Shown one piece after another: positions 1 through 6,666 of a DNA stretch of 11,462 nucleotides. Both the position numbers and the translations under genes were made by a program. The stretch lies in NCBI GenBank assembly GCA_012727965.1, contig JAAYFZ010000311.1, forward strand, positions 1 to 11,462, written 5' to 3'. Numbering within the stretch: position 1 is the stretch's first letter; each line of letters opens with the position of its first letter. The notes beneath the pieces were generated by a model, which did not search any database, was not told the origin of the DNA, and was given only the letters and a program-made list of their open reading frames with translations. This stretch comes from Clostridiaceae bacterium. Its GTDB lineage: Bacteria; Bacillota; Clostridia; Saccharofermentanales; UBA5734.

Positions 1-881
1 TATTGGATTATGACCCACAGAGCGGAGATAGGTTTGTCCATCAGTGCTAAAATTACGGGCAGTATGCCGCCGATCCATGGACCGAAGTAAGGAATAATAT
101 TTGTAAATCCGGCCACCAGCCCGATCGTCAACGCATGAGGAACACCAATTACTGCACAGCCAATGCCAGTTAATATACCAACAAAAGCAGCAACCAAAAG
201 CTGACCGCGGATGAAGCTGCCAAGAACCTTGTCCACCTCTCCCGCAAATCTAGTGAGATCAGCCCTGGCAGTACCTGCAAAAGGCCGCATCAGAGTCTTG
301 ACCAGGCGGTCTTTGTCCTTGAGATAATAGAATGTAATGATCGGTGTCATTATAAGATCAAGCAGTTTACTGCTCGAAGCTAGAAGCCAGCCGGAGAAGT
401 CGCCCAAGGCATTTTTGATCAGGTCTGCCAGATTTGCCAACTCTTTGTCTATATCTATCCAGCTGAGAACGGGCTCAGGAATGATACTGAGGCGGCCATC
501 TCTGATTTCTTCTGCTTTCTTGATCACAAAATTAATCACATTCGGGATATCCTCTGCAAGTCCCGAGGCATCTCTTATCAGCCGCGGAATAAAAAGCGCG
601 AGCAGAAGTGTCAAAATTCCAATGATTCCTAGAAACATCAGGATTATACCGAATATTCTGCGCACTTTTCTGCGTTCTAGCAGCTTGATCAGCGGATCAA
701 ACAAATATGCCAGTACCAGCGCATAGATAAATGGTGCAATAACTTGTGCGATATTCCCGCGAATGAGATAAAGGATAATTGCAATAACTGCGAAGAGAAT
801 AAAATCAAAAATCACCTTGCGATGACGACCAAATTCCTCTGCCGCAGCTTCTTTGTTGATGATGCGTTTTTTCTGTTCCAA
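1..881 (-). CDS. AI-2E family transporter (PerM/TqsA-like), C-terminus beyond the window
   Basis: About 293 codons are visible; family members usually have about 340-380 residues, so the C-terminal helices lie outside. After a charged N-terminus come hydrophobic segments near residues 22-40, 45-61 and 76-98, then an extracytoplasmic stretch and more membrane helices. The family hallmarks IRGQLLVAAFVGILTGIG and IIPYFGPWIGG are present near the visible end. I chose the TTG start at 881 because GAGGG lies 8 bases upstream; an in-frame GTG at 896 has no comparable site. Proteins of this family (PF01594) are membrane exporters; AI-2 export is shown only for some, others act as ion antiporters, so the substrate here is unknown. 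It lies 86 bp after the TetR gene, same strand, with no clear promoter between, so it is probably the third gene of the RND operon. Family assignment is firm, function is not. Confidence 0.9.
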   Translation of the reverse strand, partial: MEQKKRIINKEAAAEEFGRHRKVIFDFILFAVIAIILYLIRGNIAQVIAPFIYALVLAYLFDPLIKLLERRKVRRIFGIILMFLGIIGILTLLLALFIPRLIRDASGLAEDIPNVINFVIKKAEEIRDGRLSIIPEPVLSWIDIDKELANLADLIKNALGDFSGWLLASSSKLLDLIMTPIITFYYLKDKDRLVKTLMRPFAGTARADLTRFAGEVDKVLGSFIRGQLLVAAFVGILTGIGCAVIGVPHALTIGLVAGFTNIIPYFGPWIGGILPVILALMDKPISALWVIIQ

Positions 882-895
882 TATATCTGCCCTCA

Positions 896-918
896 CTGAC
901 GTCTCAAAACTTCGTCAG
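896..918 (-). repeat. Inverted repeat in the leader of the AI-2E transporter gene
   Basis: Arms CTGACG (896-901) and CGTCAG (913-918) are separated by 11 bases, directly upstream of the GAGGG ribosome binding site. As RNA this is a 6-bp hairpin that ends a few bases before that site. No T-run follows, so it is not a classical terminator. It does not share the GACCGGTC core of the operon operators. It may tune translation or mark a processing site, or be chance. Confidence 0.35.
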
Positions 919-967
919 GCAAATTGCAATAAACAAATCAACTGACTCGCTTATGTTTCTGACCTGT

Positions 968-1588
968 CTATTTTAACGTTTTCAGCATCAATCGTATAGT
1001 GCGTTCACGGCATTGGCGCATTTTCTGTTCATTATTCTTGTCATGGAGAAATAAAAATCTGATTTCCTGGAAGAATGCTGACAACATGCCTGAGATAACG
1101 AAGCGACTGTCATCCGCGTCGATGGATTTATTTATTAGTCCATCGCGCAGACCTGCCAGCCTTACAGTCTCAAACAATTGATTCACACCTGACTGAAGCT
1201 CGCTTATCAGCTCACAGTCTTCTGAAATAAGCAGCTCAACCTCACTTGAATCGAGACTCATAAACATTATCAGCAGGCTGGGAAATCGATTGCCCAGCAT
1301 ATCAACAATGTAGTCGAGCGCCTGTTCAAGCAATTCAATGAAGCTCTTATGCCCCGTTACAAAAGAACTAAGAGCCTCATATTCTCTTATTACATGATAG
1401 CGTGTTGCCTGCCTAAGAATATCCTCCTTGCTGGAAAAATATTCATAGGCGGTGCTTTTGCCAATGCCAGCGGCAGCTGATATATCGGAGACCTTGAGGT
1501 CATGGATCTGTCTGCCTTGGTCAAGCAACTCCACGATCCCGTTGAAAATCGCGATTTCCTTTTCCGAGTATTTTTCATTCGTCCTCAC
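968..1588 (-). CDS. TetR/AcrR-family transcriptional regulator
   Basis: A 206-residue protein, the usual size for TetR repressors. The N-terminal helix-turn-helix spans roughly residues 30-58, with the typical signature ISAAAGIGKSTAYEYFSSKE followed by DIL. The rest is a helical ligand-binding and dimerisation domain. The start is GTG at 1588, preceded by GAGGTGGAG about 5 bases upstream; its GTGA overlaps the TGA stop of the RND permease by 4 bp, so translation is probably coupled. It is likely the repressor of the promoter at 5448-5476, whose palindromes fit a TetR-type dimer, so it would control its own synthesis with the pump. The ligand is probably a pump substrate, but this is inference. 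Family call is secure; the target is inferred from context. Confidence 0.93.
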   Translation of the reverse strand: MRTNEKYSEKEIAIFNGIVELLDQGRQIHDLKVSDISAAAGIGKSTAYEYFSSKEDILRQATRYHVIREYEALSSFVTGHKSFIELLEQALDYIVDMLGNRFPSLLIMFMSLDSSEVELLISEDCELISELQSGVNQLFETVRLAGLRDGLINKSIDADDSRFVISGMLSAFFQEIRFLFLHDKNNEQKMRQCRERTIRLMLKTLK

Positions 1589-4500
1589 CTTGGCTCCACC
1601 TCTGTTTCCTCTACCGAATCAACAGCCAGGAAACGTCTGCTTTTTGCCCTCCTGTGAAAAAGATCGTAGAGCACAGGAACAACCAACAGAGTAAGCAATG
1701 TAGCATATGTAAGTCCACCGATAGTGACAACAGCCATTGGCTGCATCATCTCGGCACCGCTGCCTAATCCAAGTGCCATAGTGCTCATAGCCAGGATCGT
1801 AGTAAGAGCTGTCATAAGTATAGGCCTTATTCTCGTTGTACCTGCTGTTACCAATGCTTCTTTTTGCTCCATACCTTCCTCGCGCAGCTGATTTACATAG
1901 CTGACAAAAACGATACCGTTATTAACAACGATTCCCGCAAGCACCAGGAATCCCAGTATAGCGATGACTGAGAGCTCCATGCCGCTGACCCACAACAATA
2001 ATAAACCACCGGTAAAAGCCAAAGGCAATGTGAACAGTACTATAAAGGGTGACAGAAGGTCCTGAAACTGCGCGACCATGATCAGGTAGATGAAGATGAC
2101 AGCCAGAGCAATCATTAGAACCAGATCACCCATTGCATCCTGTATGCTCTCATTCTCGCCTGTTATTTCAAGCTCAAAACCAGCCGGCACCTCATATTCA
2201 GCCATCTTATCATCAAATTCGCGGCTGACCAGTCCAATATTATAACCATCTGCAACTTCTGCATTGACCGTCATATAGCGCGACTGACCACTTCGCCTAA
2301 TCGACTTGAGACTCTCAGCTTCTGTTATTTCGGCTATATCCTGCAGCTTAACAACTTCTTCTGTACCATCCTGTTTCTTGATATTAAATTCAAAATCAGC
2401 AAGGTTTTCTCGAGTAATACTTAATCGACCGGTATTTATCATGACAACAGGATATTCCTCCTGCTCTGTGTTAAGAACAGTCGCCTGTGACTGAGCTGTC
2501 AGTTTCTTGCTGAGATCGCCGAAGATCTGAGCAACAGTCAGGCCTTCTCGCATAGCAGCGGCCTTGTCTACTATAACTCTAGTTTCTCGTCCTGAGTCCT
2601 CAAGACCTGTAGTGACCTTGGCAGTGCCCTCGACTCCTCGCATTATATCAGCGACATCACGGGCAATTTCAGCCATTTCGTCTAAATCATTGCCTCTGAC
2701 ATTGACAGCTATACCACTGCCACCGAGAGCTGACATATCCATATTAGACGCAGTTACTGACATCTCGACATCGAGATCAGCGGTTTTCTCATAGATCAGA
2801 CGTTCAACATCCTTATTCGTAAGCGATCTATCCTCACGCAGCATAATGTAAAAACTAGTACCATCTCCACCGCCGCCCATGAAACCTGCAGTACCGCCGC
2901 CAGCCATGGCGCCGACTGTTTCCACTGCCTCAATCTCAATTATGCGCGACGAAATAAGATCGTTCATCGCATAAGTATCTTCCCTGCTTGAGCCCTGTGG
3001 CATCGTCATACTGGCACTCATCTGAGGCGAATCCATATCAGCCATAAATGCTGTTCCCATAATAGTTACACCATATATGCTGAAGGCCAGAAGTGCTGTG
3101 ACAATAGTAAGAACAATTGCCTTGCGGTGCAATGCTACGCGCAGCAGCTTCTCATAGCCGCGATTAACTATATCAAACCAATGATGCTCTTTCTCTCTGA
3201 CAGATTTGAGAGCTGTAGCGCCCATGGCCGGAACCAATGTCAAAGCTATGATCAAGCTGGCAATTAAGCTGAAGCCGATCGTAAGACCCATATCGGTAAA
3301 GAGCTGACGCGACAAGCCCTCGGTAAATACTATCGGCAGGAAAACGCAGATAGTTGTAAGTGTCGAAGCAAAAATCGCGCCGGAGACCTGTTTTGCACCC
3401 TCGATTGCGGCTTTGGATGCTGAATATCCCTTATGCCTCAGTCGATAAATATTCTCGATAACAACAATACTGTTGTCGACAAGCATACCGACACCAAGCG
3501 CCAGACCGGATAGCGAAATAATGTTAAGTGTGACATTACTGAAGAACATCATCGTGACAGCAAACATCAAGCTGATAGGTATGCTGAAAGCAATAACAAC
3601 AGTCGGACGAATATCACGCAGGAACAAAAGCAGTACCAATATAGCCAGAGCGCCGCCCAATAATAGATTCTGCAGCACACTGCCGGTTATCATATTGATA
3701 TAATCGCCCTGATTCATCAAAGGAGTAATACTAAGACCTTCGTATTCTTGTTCAAGTTTTTCAATTTGAGCACTAATTGCATTAGCGACTTCTGCCGTTG
3801 AGGCTGTGCTCTGTTTCTGGAAACTAATCAGAATGCCTGTATTGCCGTTTACCTTCGCGTACATCTCATCAGAGTTATCAGTAATCTCAATATTGGCGAT
3901 ATCAGTTAGTTTAACATCTCCAACCGGCTCGATTTCCATCAAAACCAGCTGTTCAAGTTCTTCCAATGAAGCGAAGTTGTCACCGACTTTTACCAGATGC
4001 TGCTCCTGTCCCTCACTGATATAACCGGCAGGCATACTGAAATTCTGAGCAGCAATTATTCCTTTTATCATTTCTTCGGTTATGATATTGCGCAGATCAG
4101 CCGCATCCAGTGCATCCTCTTCTGCCTTGTCGAACTCTGTCAGACCCTTTTCAAGTTCTGCCTGACCATTTTCCAGCTGTACTTGAGCTTTCGCAAGTTC
4201 TGTCGCAGCCGTCATTTTGCCAGATTCAAGCTGCGTATAACCTGCCTTGGCCTCATTTAAGCCCTGTTCGAGCTGTGGCATCATTGCTGACAGCGTCATT
4301 TTGCGAACATTAATATTCTGCAGCTCTGTTTCGATTGCAGCCAGACGGCTCATAGCTGTGTCGGCCTGACTGTTTATCTGAGCGATTTGCTCCTGTGTCA
4401 TGCCTGCAAGCTCCGGCGGCAGATTTGCGGACATCTGCTGCATAACAGCTGCAAATTGATCCGGGCTCAGTGCTGACACACCATCAGGGAAAACCTGGCT

Positions 4501-5361
4501 AAGCATTGTATCCAGGTCCACTACCTGTTTAAGCGCAGTCTTCTCCTGGACAAAAGCCTGTTCCTGAGCATTTAGCAGCGCTTCTTCCGCTATTAGTCCA
4601 TTCAGACTTGCGATGGCATTGCTGACTTCAACTGTTGCTCTGGCCAGCTCATCCTTCTGCTGTGGTCCTTCTGTATCAAGAGCCAGCTGACCGTCTTCTA
4701 GTTTTGCTCTGGCATCTTCAATCTCTGCGCGTTTCTCATCAAATGTTTTCTGCAGCTCTGCCCTGACCTGTCGGTTGATCTTATCTATACCATCATTATT
4801 AAGGCGAATTTCCAGCTGCTTTTCCAATAAGCCTTCAGCACTGACAGTAGCAACACCTTCAAGCCTCTCAAATGAAGGAATGACAGTATCTTCTGCAAAT
4901 TTGGAAATTTCATCAATATTCAGGCCTTCGCGATCCACGCTCGCAACCATGATCGGCAGCATATCAGCATTGATCCTCAGCATCATCGGTGTTCCGACTT
5001 CATCTGCCATCTGCGCAGATATCATGTCAATGCTGCCTGAGAGCTCGATCATAGCACTATCCATATTAGTACTCTGTTCATACTCGAGAATGATCATACT
5101 CGAATGCTCATTGGAAACCGAGCTTATATTCTTAAGCCCGCTGGCAGTACCGAGCACAGCCTCAAGAGGCCTGGTAACAGTTTGTTCTACTCTCTCCGGA
5201 CTCGCACCGGGATAAGCTGTTGATACAATTACATAAGGGAGCTCAATCGTCGGCAGCAAATCAGTAGTCATCCTGGAAAAAGACACAATCCCCAGAACTA
5301 TGATCATTATGACCGCTACAAGTACTGTATATGGTTTACGCACACTGAATTTTGAAAGCAT
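1585..5361 (-). CDS. RND-superfamily efflux permease (AcrB/HAE-type) with coiled-coil insertion
   Basis: A 1258-residue inner-membrane exporter, about 200 longer than AcrB. It has the two-fold RND plan: TM1 near 10-30, periplasmic loop 1, TM2-6 from about 558 to 715, TM7 near 748-770, loop 2, and TM8-12 from about 1078 to 1235. The TM4 motif GMLVDNSIVVIEN places Asp at 629 and Asn at 630, where AcrB has Asp407-Asp408. In TM10, Asn1147 sits at the AcrB Lys940 position. Residues about 192-424 form a charged Glu/Ala/Gln/Leu-rich helical hairpin inserted after LEIRLNNDGIDK, which matches the AcrB DN docking region. Loop 2 has a glycine-rich stretch near 818-834. ATG at 5361 has AGGAGG 7 bases upstream. 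No membrane-fusion protein or TolC gene is adjacent. Family members export drugs, lipids or peptides (for example surfactin by SwrC); the substrate here is unknown. Confidence 0.95.
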   Translation of the reverse strand: MLSKFSVRKPYTVLVAVIMIIVLGIVSFSRMTTDLLPTIELPYVIVSTAYPGASPERVEQTVTRPLEAVLGTASGLKNISSVSNEHSSMIILEYEQSTNMDSAMIELSGSIDMISAQMADEVGTPMMLRINADMLPIMVASVDREGLNIDEISKFAEDTVIPSFERLEGVATVSAEGLLEKQLEIRLNNDGIDKINRQVRAELQKTFDEKRAEIEDARAKLEDGQLALDTEGPQQKDELARATVEVSNAIASLNGLIAEEALLNAQEQAFVQEKTALKQVVDLDTMLSQVFPDGVSALSPDQFAAVMQQMSANLPPELAGMTQEQIAQINSQADTAMSRLAAIETELQNINVRKMTLSAMMPQLEQGLNEAKAGYTQLESGKMTAATELAKAQVQLENGQAELEKGLTEFDKAEEDALDAADLRNIITEEMIKGIIAAQNFSMPAGYISEGQEQHLVKVGDNFASLEELEQLVLMEIEPVGDVKLTDIANIEITDNSDEMYAKVNGNTGILISFQKQSTASTAEVANAISAQIEKLEQEYEGLSITPLMNQGDYINMITGSVLQNLLLGGALAILVLLLFLRDIRPTVVIAFSIPISLMFAVTMMFFSNVTLNIISLSGLALGVGMLVDNSIVVIENIYRLRHKGYSASKAAIEGAKQVSGAIFASTLTTICVFLPIVFTEGLSRQLFTDMGLTIGFSLIASLIIALTLVPAMGATALKSVREKEHHWFDIVNRGYEKLLRVALHRKAIVLTIVTALLAFSIYGVTIMGTAFMADMDSPQMSASMTMPQGSSREDTYAMNDLISSRIIEIEAVETVGAMAGGGTAGFMGGGGDGTSFYIMLREDRSLTNKDVERLIYEKTADLDVEMSVTASNMDMSALGGSGIAVNVRGNDLDEMAEIARDVADIMRGVEGTAKVTTGLEDSGRETRVIVDKAAAMREGLTVAQIFGDLSKKLTAQSQATVLNTEQEEYPVVMINTGRLSITRENLADFEFNIKKQDGTEEVVKLQDIAEITEAESLKSIRRSGQSRYMTVNAEVADGYNIGLVSREFDDKMAEYEVPAGFELEITGENESIQDAMGDLVLMIALAVIFIYLIMVAQFQDLLSPFIVLFTLPLAFTGGLLLLWVSGMELSVIAILGFLVLAGIVVNNGIVFVSYVNQLREEGMEQKEALVTAGTTRIRPILMTALTTILAMSTMALGLGSGAEMMQPMAVVTIGGLTYATLLTLLVVPVLYDLFHRRAKSRRFLAVDSVEETEVEPR

Positions 5362-5368
5362 TTATATT

Positions 5369-5374
5369 CCTCCT
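5369..5374 (-). promoter_or_regulatory. Ribosome binding site of the RND permease
   Basis: A perfect AGGAGG lies 7 bases before the ATG, which fixes the start and predicts strong translation of a large membrane protein. With the predicted transcription start near 5441 the leader is about 80 bases long. Confidence 0.85.
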
Positions 5375-5416
5375 GCAGTTTTAAGGCAAGACGCACATTA
5401 TTATTCGCGCCTTCCT

Positions 5417-5438
5417 TCCGACCGACCGGTCGGTCGGA
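5417..5438. promoter_or_regulatory. Operator 1: 22-bp perfect palindrome (TetR-type site)
   Basis: A perfect palindrome without spacer, with 11-bp arms built from the tetranucleotide step CGAC/GTCG around the central core GACCGGTC (5424-5431). It begins a few bases downstream of the predicted transcription start of the RND operon, where a bound dimer would block RNA polymerase. TetR-family operators are often such palindromes, and the operon encodes a TetR-family protein. Seen directly: the palindrome. Inferred: which protein binds. Confidence 0.85.
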
Positions 5439-5447
5439 CAAAAACAG

Positions 5448-5476
5448 ATTATACTATCGGACCGGTCTGCCTGCAA
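5448..5476 (-). promoter_or_regulatory. Sigma-A-type promoter of the RND-TetR operon
   Basis: Read on the minus strand, a perfect TATAAT (-10, 5448-5453) lies exactly 17 bp from TTGCAG (-35, 5471-5476, 3 of 6 consensus bases). The spacer contains operator 2, and operator 1 follows the -10 box. A strong -10 with two repressor sites fits a promoter held off by a repressor. Predicted transcription start is about 5441. Confidence 0.75.
5460..5467. promoter_or_regulatory. Operator 2: GACCGGTC core between -35 and -10
   Basis: This 8-bp perfect palindrome repeats the centre of operator 1. The centres are 36 bp apart. It lacks the extended arms of operator 1, so it would be a weaker site. Its position inside the promoter spacer suggests steric exclusion of RNA polymerase. 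Confidence 0.6.
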
Positions 5477-5522
5477 TGAACTTAATCGCATATAATTATG
5501 AACAGATTGTGAACGGGCTCTC

Positions 5523-5559
5523 AAAAAGAGCAGCACTGCTCTGCTGCAGCCGCTGCTCT
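5523..5559 (-). terminator. Rho-independent terminator of the hemerythrin gene
   Basis: On the minus strand a hairpin with arms AGAGCAG and CTGCTCT (5536-5542 and 5527-5533, 2 bases between; effectively 6 bp with a 4-base loop) runs straight into a run of five T. A second arm, AGAGCAGC at 5552-5559, can instead pair with the same downstream arm over 8 bp, so two alternative stems exist. The structure lies about 25 bases after the hemerythrin stop and before the RND promoter, which separates the two units. Confidence 0.75.
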
Positions 5560-5584
5560 CTTGCCTTACGTAGACTATAGATAA

Positions 5585-5986
5585 TCAGAGCGTTTTCGCA
5601 TATGCTCCAATTTTCTTATCCATTGAAGATATATGATTTGTCAGCCAATTGATGATCATTTGATTGGCATTTATAATCAGCGACACATTGCCTCCTGAGG
5701 CATCATATTCCTTGCGCAGCTTATCAAGTTCTTCGATGAAGCTGGCATGCATCTTCTGCTGAGCATCGATTTGAGGATACTTGATACTGTTCATATATTT
5801 CTCTTCATCCTTGAAGTGCTGCTTCGTATAGTCATCAAGAAAATCGAGCATCTGAACAATATATTCTCTTGATTTGCCTTGCTTGCCAGCCTCAAATAAT
5901 TGATTAGCTTTGTCAAACCAGATTTTATGCTGATCATCGATTCTTTCAACACCTACAGAGAGATCCGGGGTCCACCCTATTGCCAT
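5585..5986 (-). CDS. Bacteriohemerythrin (oxygen-binding or sensing diiron protein)
   Basis: A 133-residue single-domain hemerythrin from ATG at 5986, which has GGAGGT 7 bases upstream; an in-frame GTG at 6001 would put that site inside the gene. Ligand positions, by comparison with the family: His20 in DDQHKIWFD, His57 and Glu61 in HFKDEE, His80 in KMHASF, His118 and Asp123 in HISSMD. Where members usually have a further His in the pattern Y-P-x4-H-x3-H, this protein has Gln76 (YPQIDAQQKMH). Hemerythrins bind O2 reversibly at a diiron centre in the cytoplasm; in anaerobes proposed roles are O2 scavenging, delivery or sensing. It is a monocistronic unit with its own promoter and terminator, divergent from dtd. 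Whether the Gln keeps the site functional is unknown. Confidence 0.93.
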   Translation of the reverse strand: MAIGWTPDLSVGVERIDDQHKIWFDKANQLFEAGKQGKSREYIVQMLDFLDDYTKQHFKDEEKYMNSIKYPQIDAQQKMHASFIEELDKLRKEYDASGGNVSLIINANQMIINWLTNHISSMDKKIGAYAKTL

Positions 5987-6032
5987 AACACATACCTCCA
6001 CATTTTACTTTTTTCTTCATGTGCATATAATT

Positions 6033-6061
6033 ATTATAGTTAATTATCTCAGTAACAACAA
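6033..6061 (-). promoter_or_regulatory. Probable hemerythrin promoter
   Basis: Minus strand TATAAT (6033-6038) with a 17-bp spacer to TTGTTG (6056-6061, 3 of 6 consensus bases). The region is very AT-rich, which raises the chance of a fortuitous match. It lies about 47 bases upstream of the chosen start. Confidence 0.55.
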
Positions 6062-6109
6062 CATAAGTCTGTGGCTAGAGTCACAATCAAGTTTTCAATC
6101 AAATGGATA

Positions 6110-6118
6110 TGATAAAAT
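6110..6118 (+). promoter_or_regulatory. Possible extended -10 promoter element for dtd
   Basis: TGATAAAAT matches an extended -10 (TG-n-TAAAAT) 33 bases before the dtd start. No convincing -35 box is seen at 16-18 bp upstream (nearest candidate TTTTCA is only 15 bp away). It is the best candidate in the divergent region. Confidence 0.4.
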
Positions 6119-6151
6119 TGTAGAAAATAATTTCTATTGGGAGGTCGCAGT

Positions 6152-6598
6152 ATGCGTGCAGTTATTCAGAGAGTATTGTCGGCAACAGTAACAATAAACG
6201 GAAGTGAAGAACGCTCAATAAGTCAAGGTTATGTCATATTACTCGGAGTCGGGCATGATGATACTTGTTCACAAGCAGAAAAACTCTGGCAAAAAATATT
6301 TAATCTGCGCATATTTGCTGACAGCGATGGAAAAACGAACCTAAACCTATCTGCAGTAAGTGGTGGTGTTCTGATCGTTTCACAGTTTACGCTATATGCA
6401 AACTGCCGCAAAGGGAATCGACCTTCATTTATCGAATCTGCTTCACCTGAGCATGGCAATGATTTGTATGAATATTTTGTTGAACTTGCACGAACTAGTC
6501 TTGAACAAGTTGAAACCGGAGAATTCGGTGCTGACATGCAGATCGAATTGATAAACGACGGTCCCTTCACCATTATTCTTGATACAGATAATTTATAA
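6152..6598 (+). CDS. dtd: D-aminoacyl-tRNA deacylase
   Basis: A 148-residue protein matching the family length (E. coli about 145). It hydrolyses the ester bond of D-aminoacyl-tRNAs, and of glycyl-tRNA(Ala), in the cytoplasm, acting as a dimer with RNA-based catalysis. Diagnostic parts: N-terminal MRAVIQRVLSATV, the SQFTL motif at 77-81, and the Gly-cisPro motif region NDGPFT at 135-140 near the C-terminus. The usual form of the latter is GPVT; Phe replaces Val here. The ATG at 6152 is preceded by GGGAGG 7 bases upstream, so the in-frame TTG at 6137 is rejected. It starts a plus-strand run with the lipoprotein, MBOAT and DHHW genes, but the link to surface acylation is probably only positional. 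Confidence 0.96.
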   Translation: MRAVIQRVLSATVTINGSEERSISQGYVILLGVGHDDTCSQAEKLWQKIFNLRIFADSDGKTNLNLSAVSGGVLIVSQFTLYANCRKGNRPSFIESASPEHGNDLYEYFVELARTSLEQVETGEFGADMQIELINDGPFTIILDTDNL

Positions 6599-6611
6599 AA
6601 TACAATGGAAC

Positions 6612-6658
6612 TTTCCATCTGCTTCTAGCGTCTAAGGCTAAGATAAAACAGATGGAGG
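6612..6658 (+). promoter_or_regulatory. Hairpin that could mask the lipoprotein ribosome binding site
   Basis: Bases 6612-6621 can pair with 6649-6658: eight Watson-Crick pairs (TCCATCTG with CAGATGGA) plus two G-U pairs. The downstream arm contains the complete GGAGG (6654-6658) of the lipoprotein gene. The 27-base loop holds a small 4-bp stem (TAGC/GCTA). No T-run follows, so it is not a terminator. No known riboswitch was recognised. Confidence 0.5.
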
Positions 6659-6666
6659 AACACTTA

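Noticed and set aside
337..726. Plus-strand open frame of 129 codons opposite the AI-2E transporter gene
   Set aside because: Its Ser/Ile/Arg-rich translation has no recognisable pattern, and the minus-strand frame encodes a clear membrane protein family over the same bases.
2424..2431. GACCGGTA inside the RND gene resembling the operator core
   Set aside because: It matches only 7 of 8 bases, is not a palindrome and lies inside coding sequence far from any promoter; likely chance.
4775..5215. Plus-strand open frame of 146 codons opposite the RND permease
   Set aside because: It mirrors a strongly coding minus-strand region, is Ser/Leu-rich in composition, and has no family resemblance.
5987..6001. 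GTG start five codons upstream of the hemerythrin ATG
   Set aside because: The GGAGGT ribosome binding site lies inside this extension at the right distance for the ATG at 5986, and homologues typically begin at that Met.
6229..6618. Minus-strand open frame of 129 codons over dtd
   Set aside because: dtd on the plus strand is complete with its motifs, and this frame shows no domain pattern.
6652..6666. ATG five codons upstream of the chosen lipoprotein start
   Set aside because: It would place the ribosome binding site inside the gene and add acidic residues before the signal peptide.
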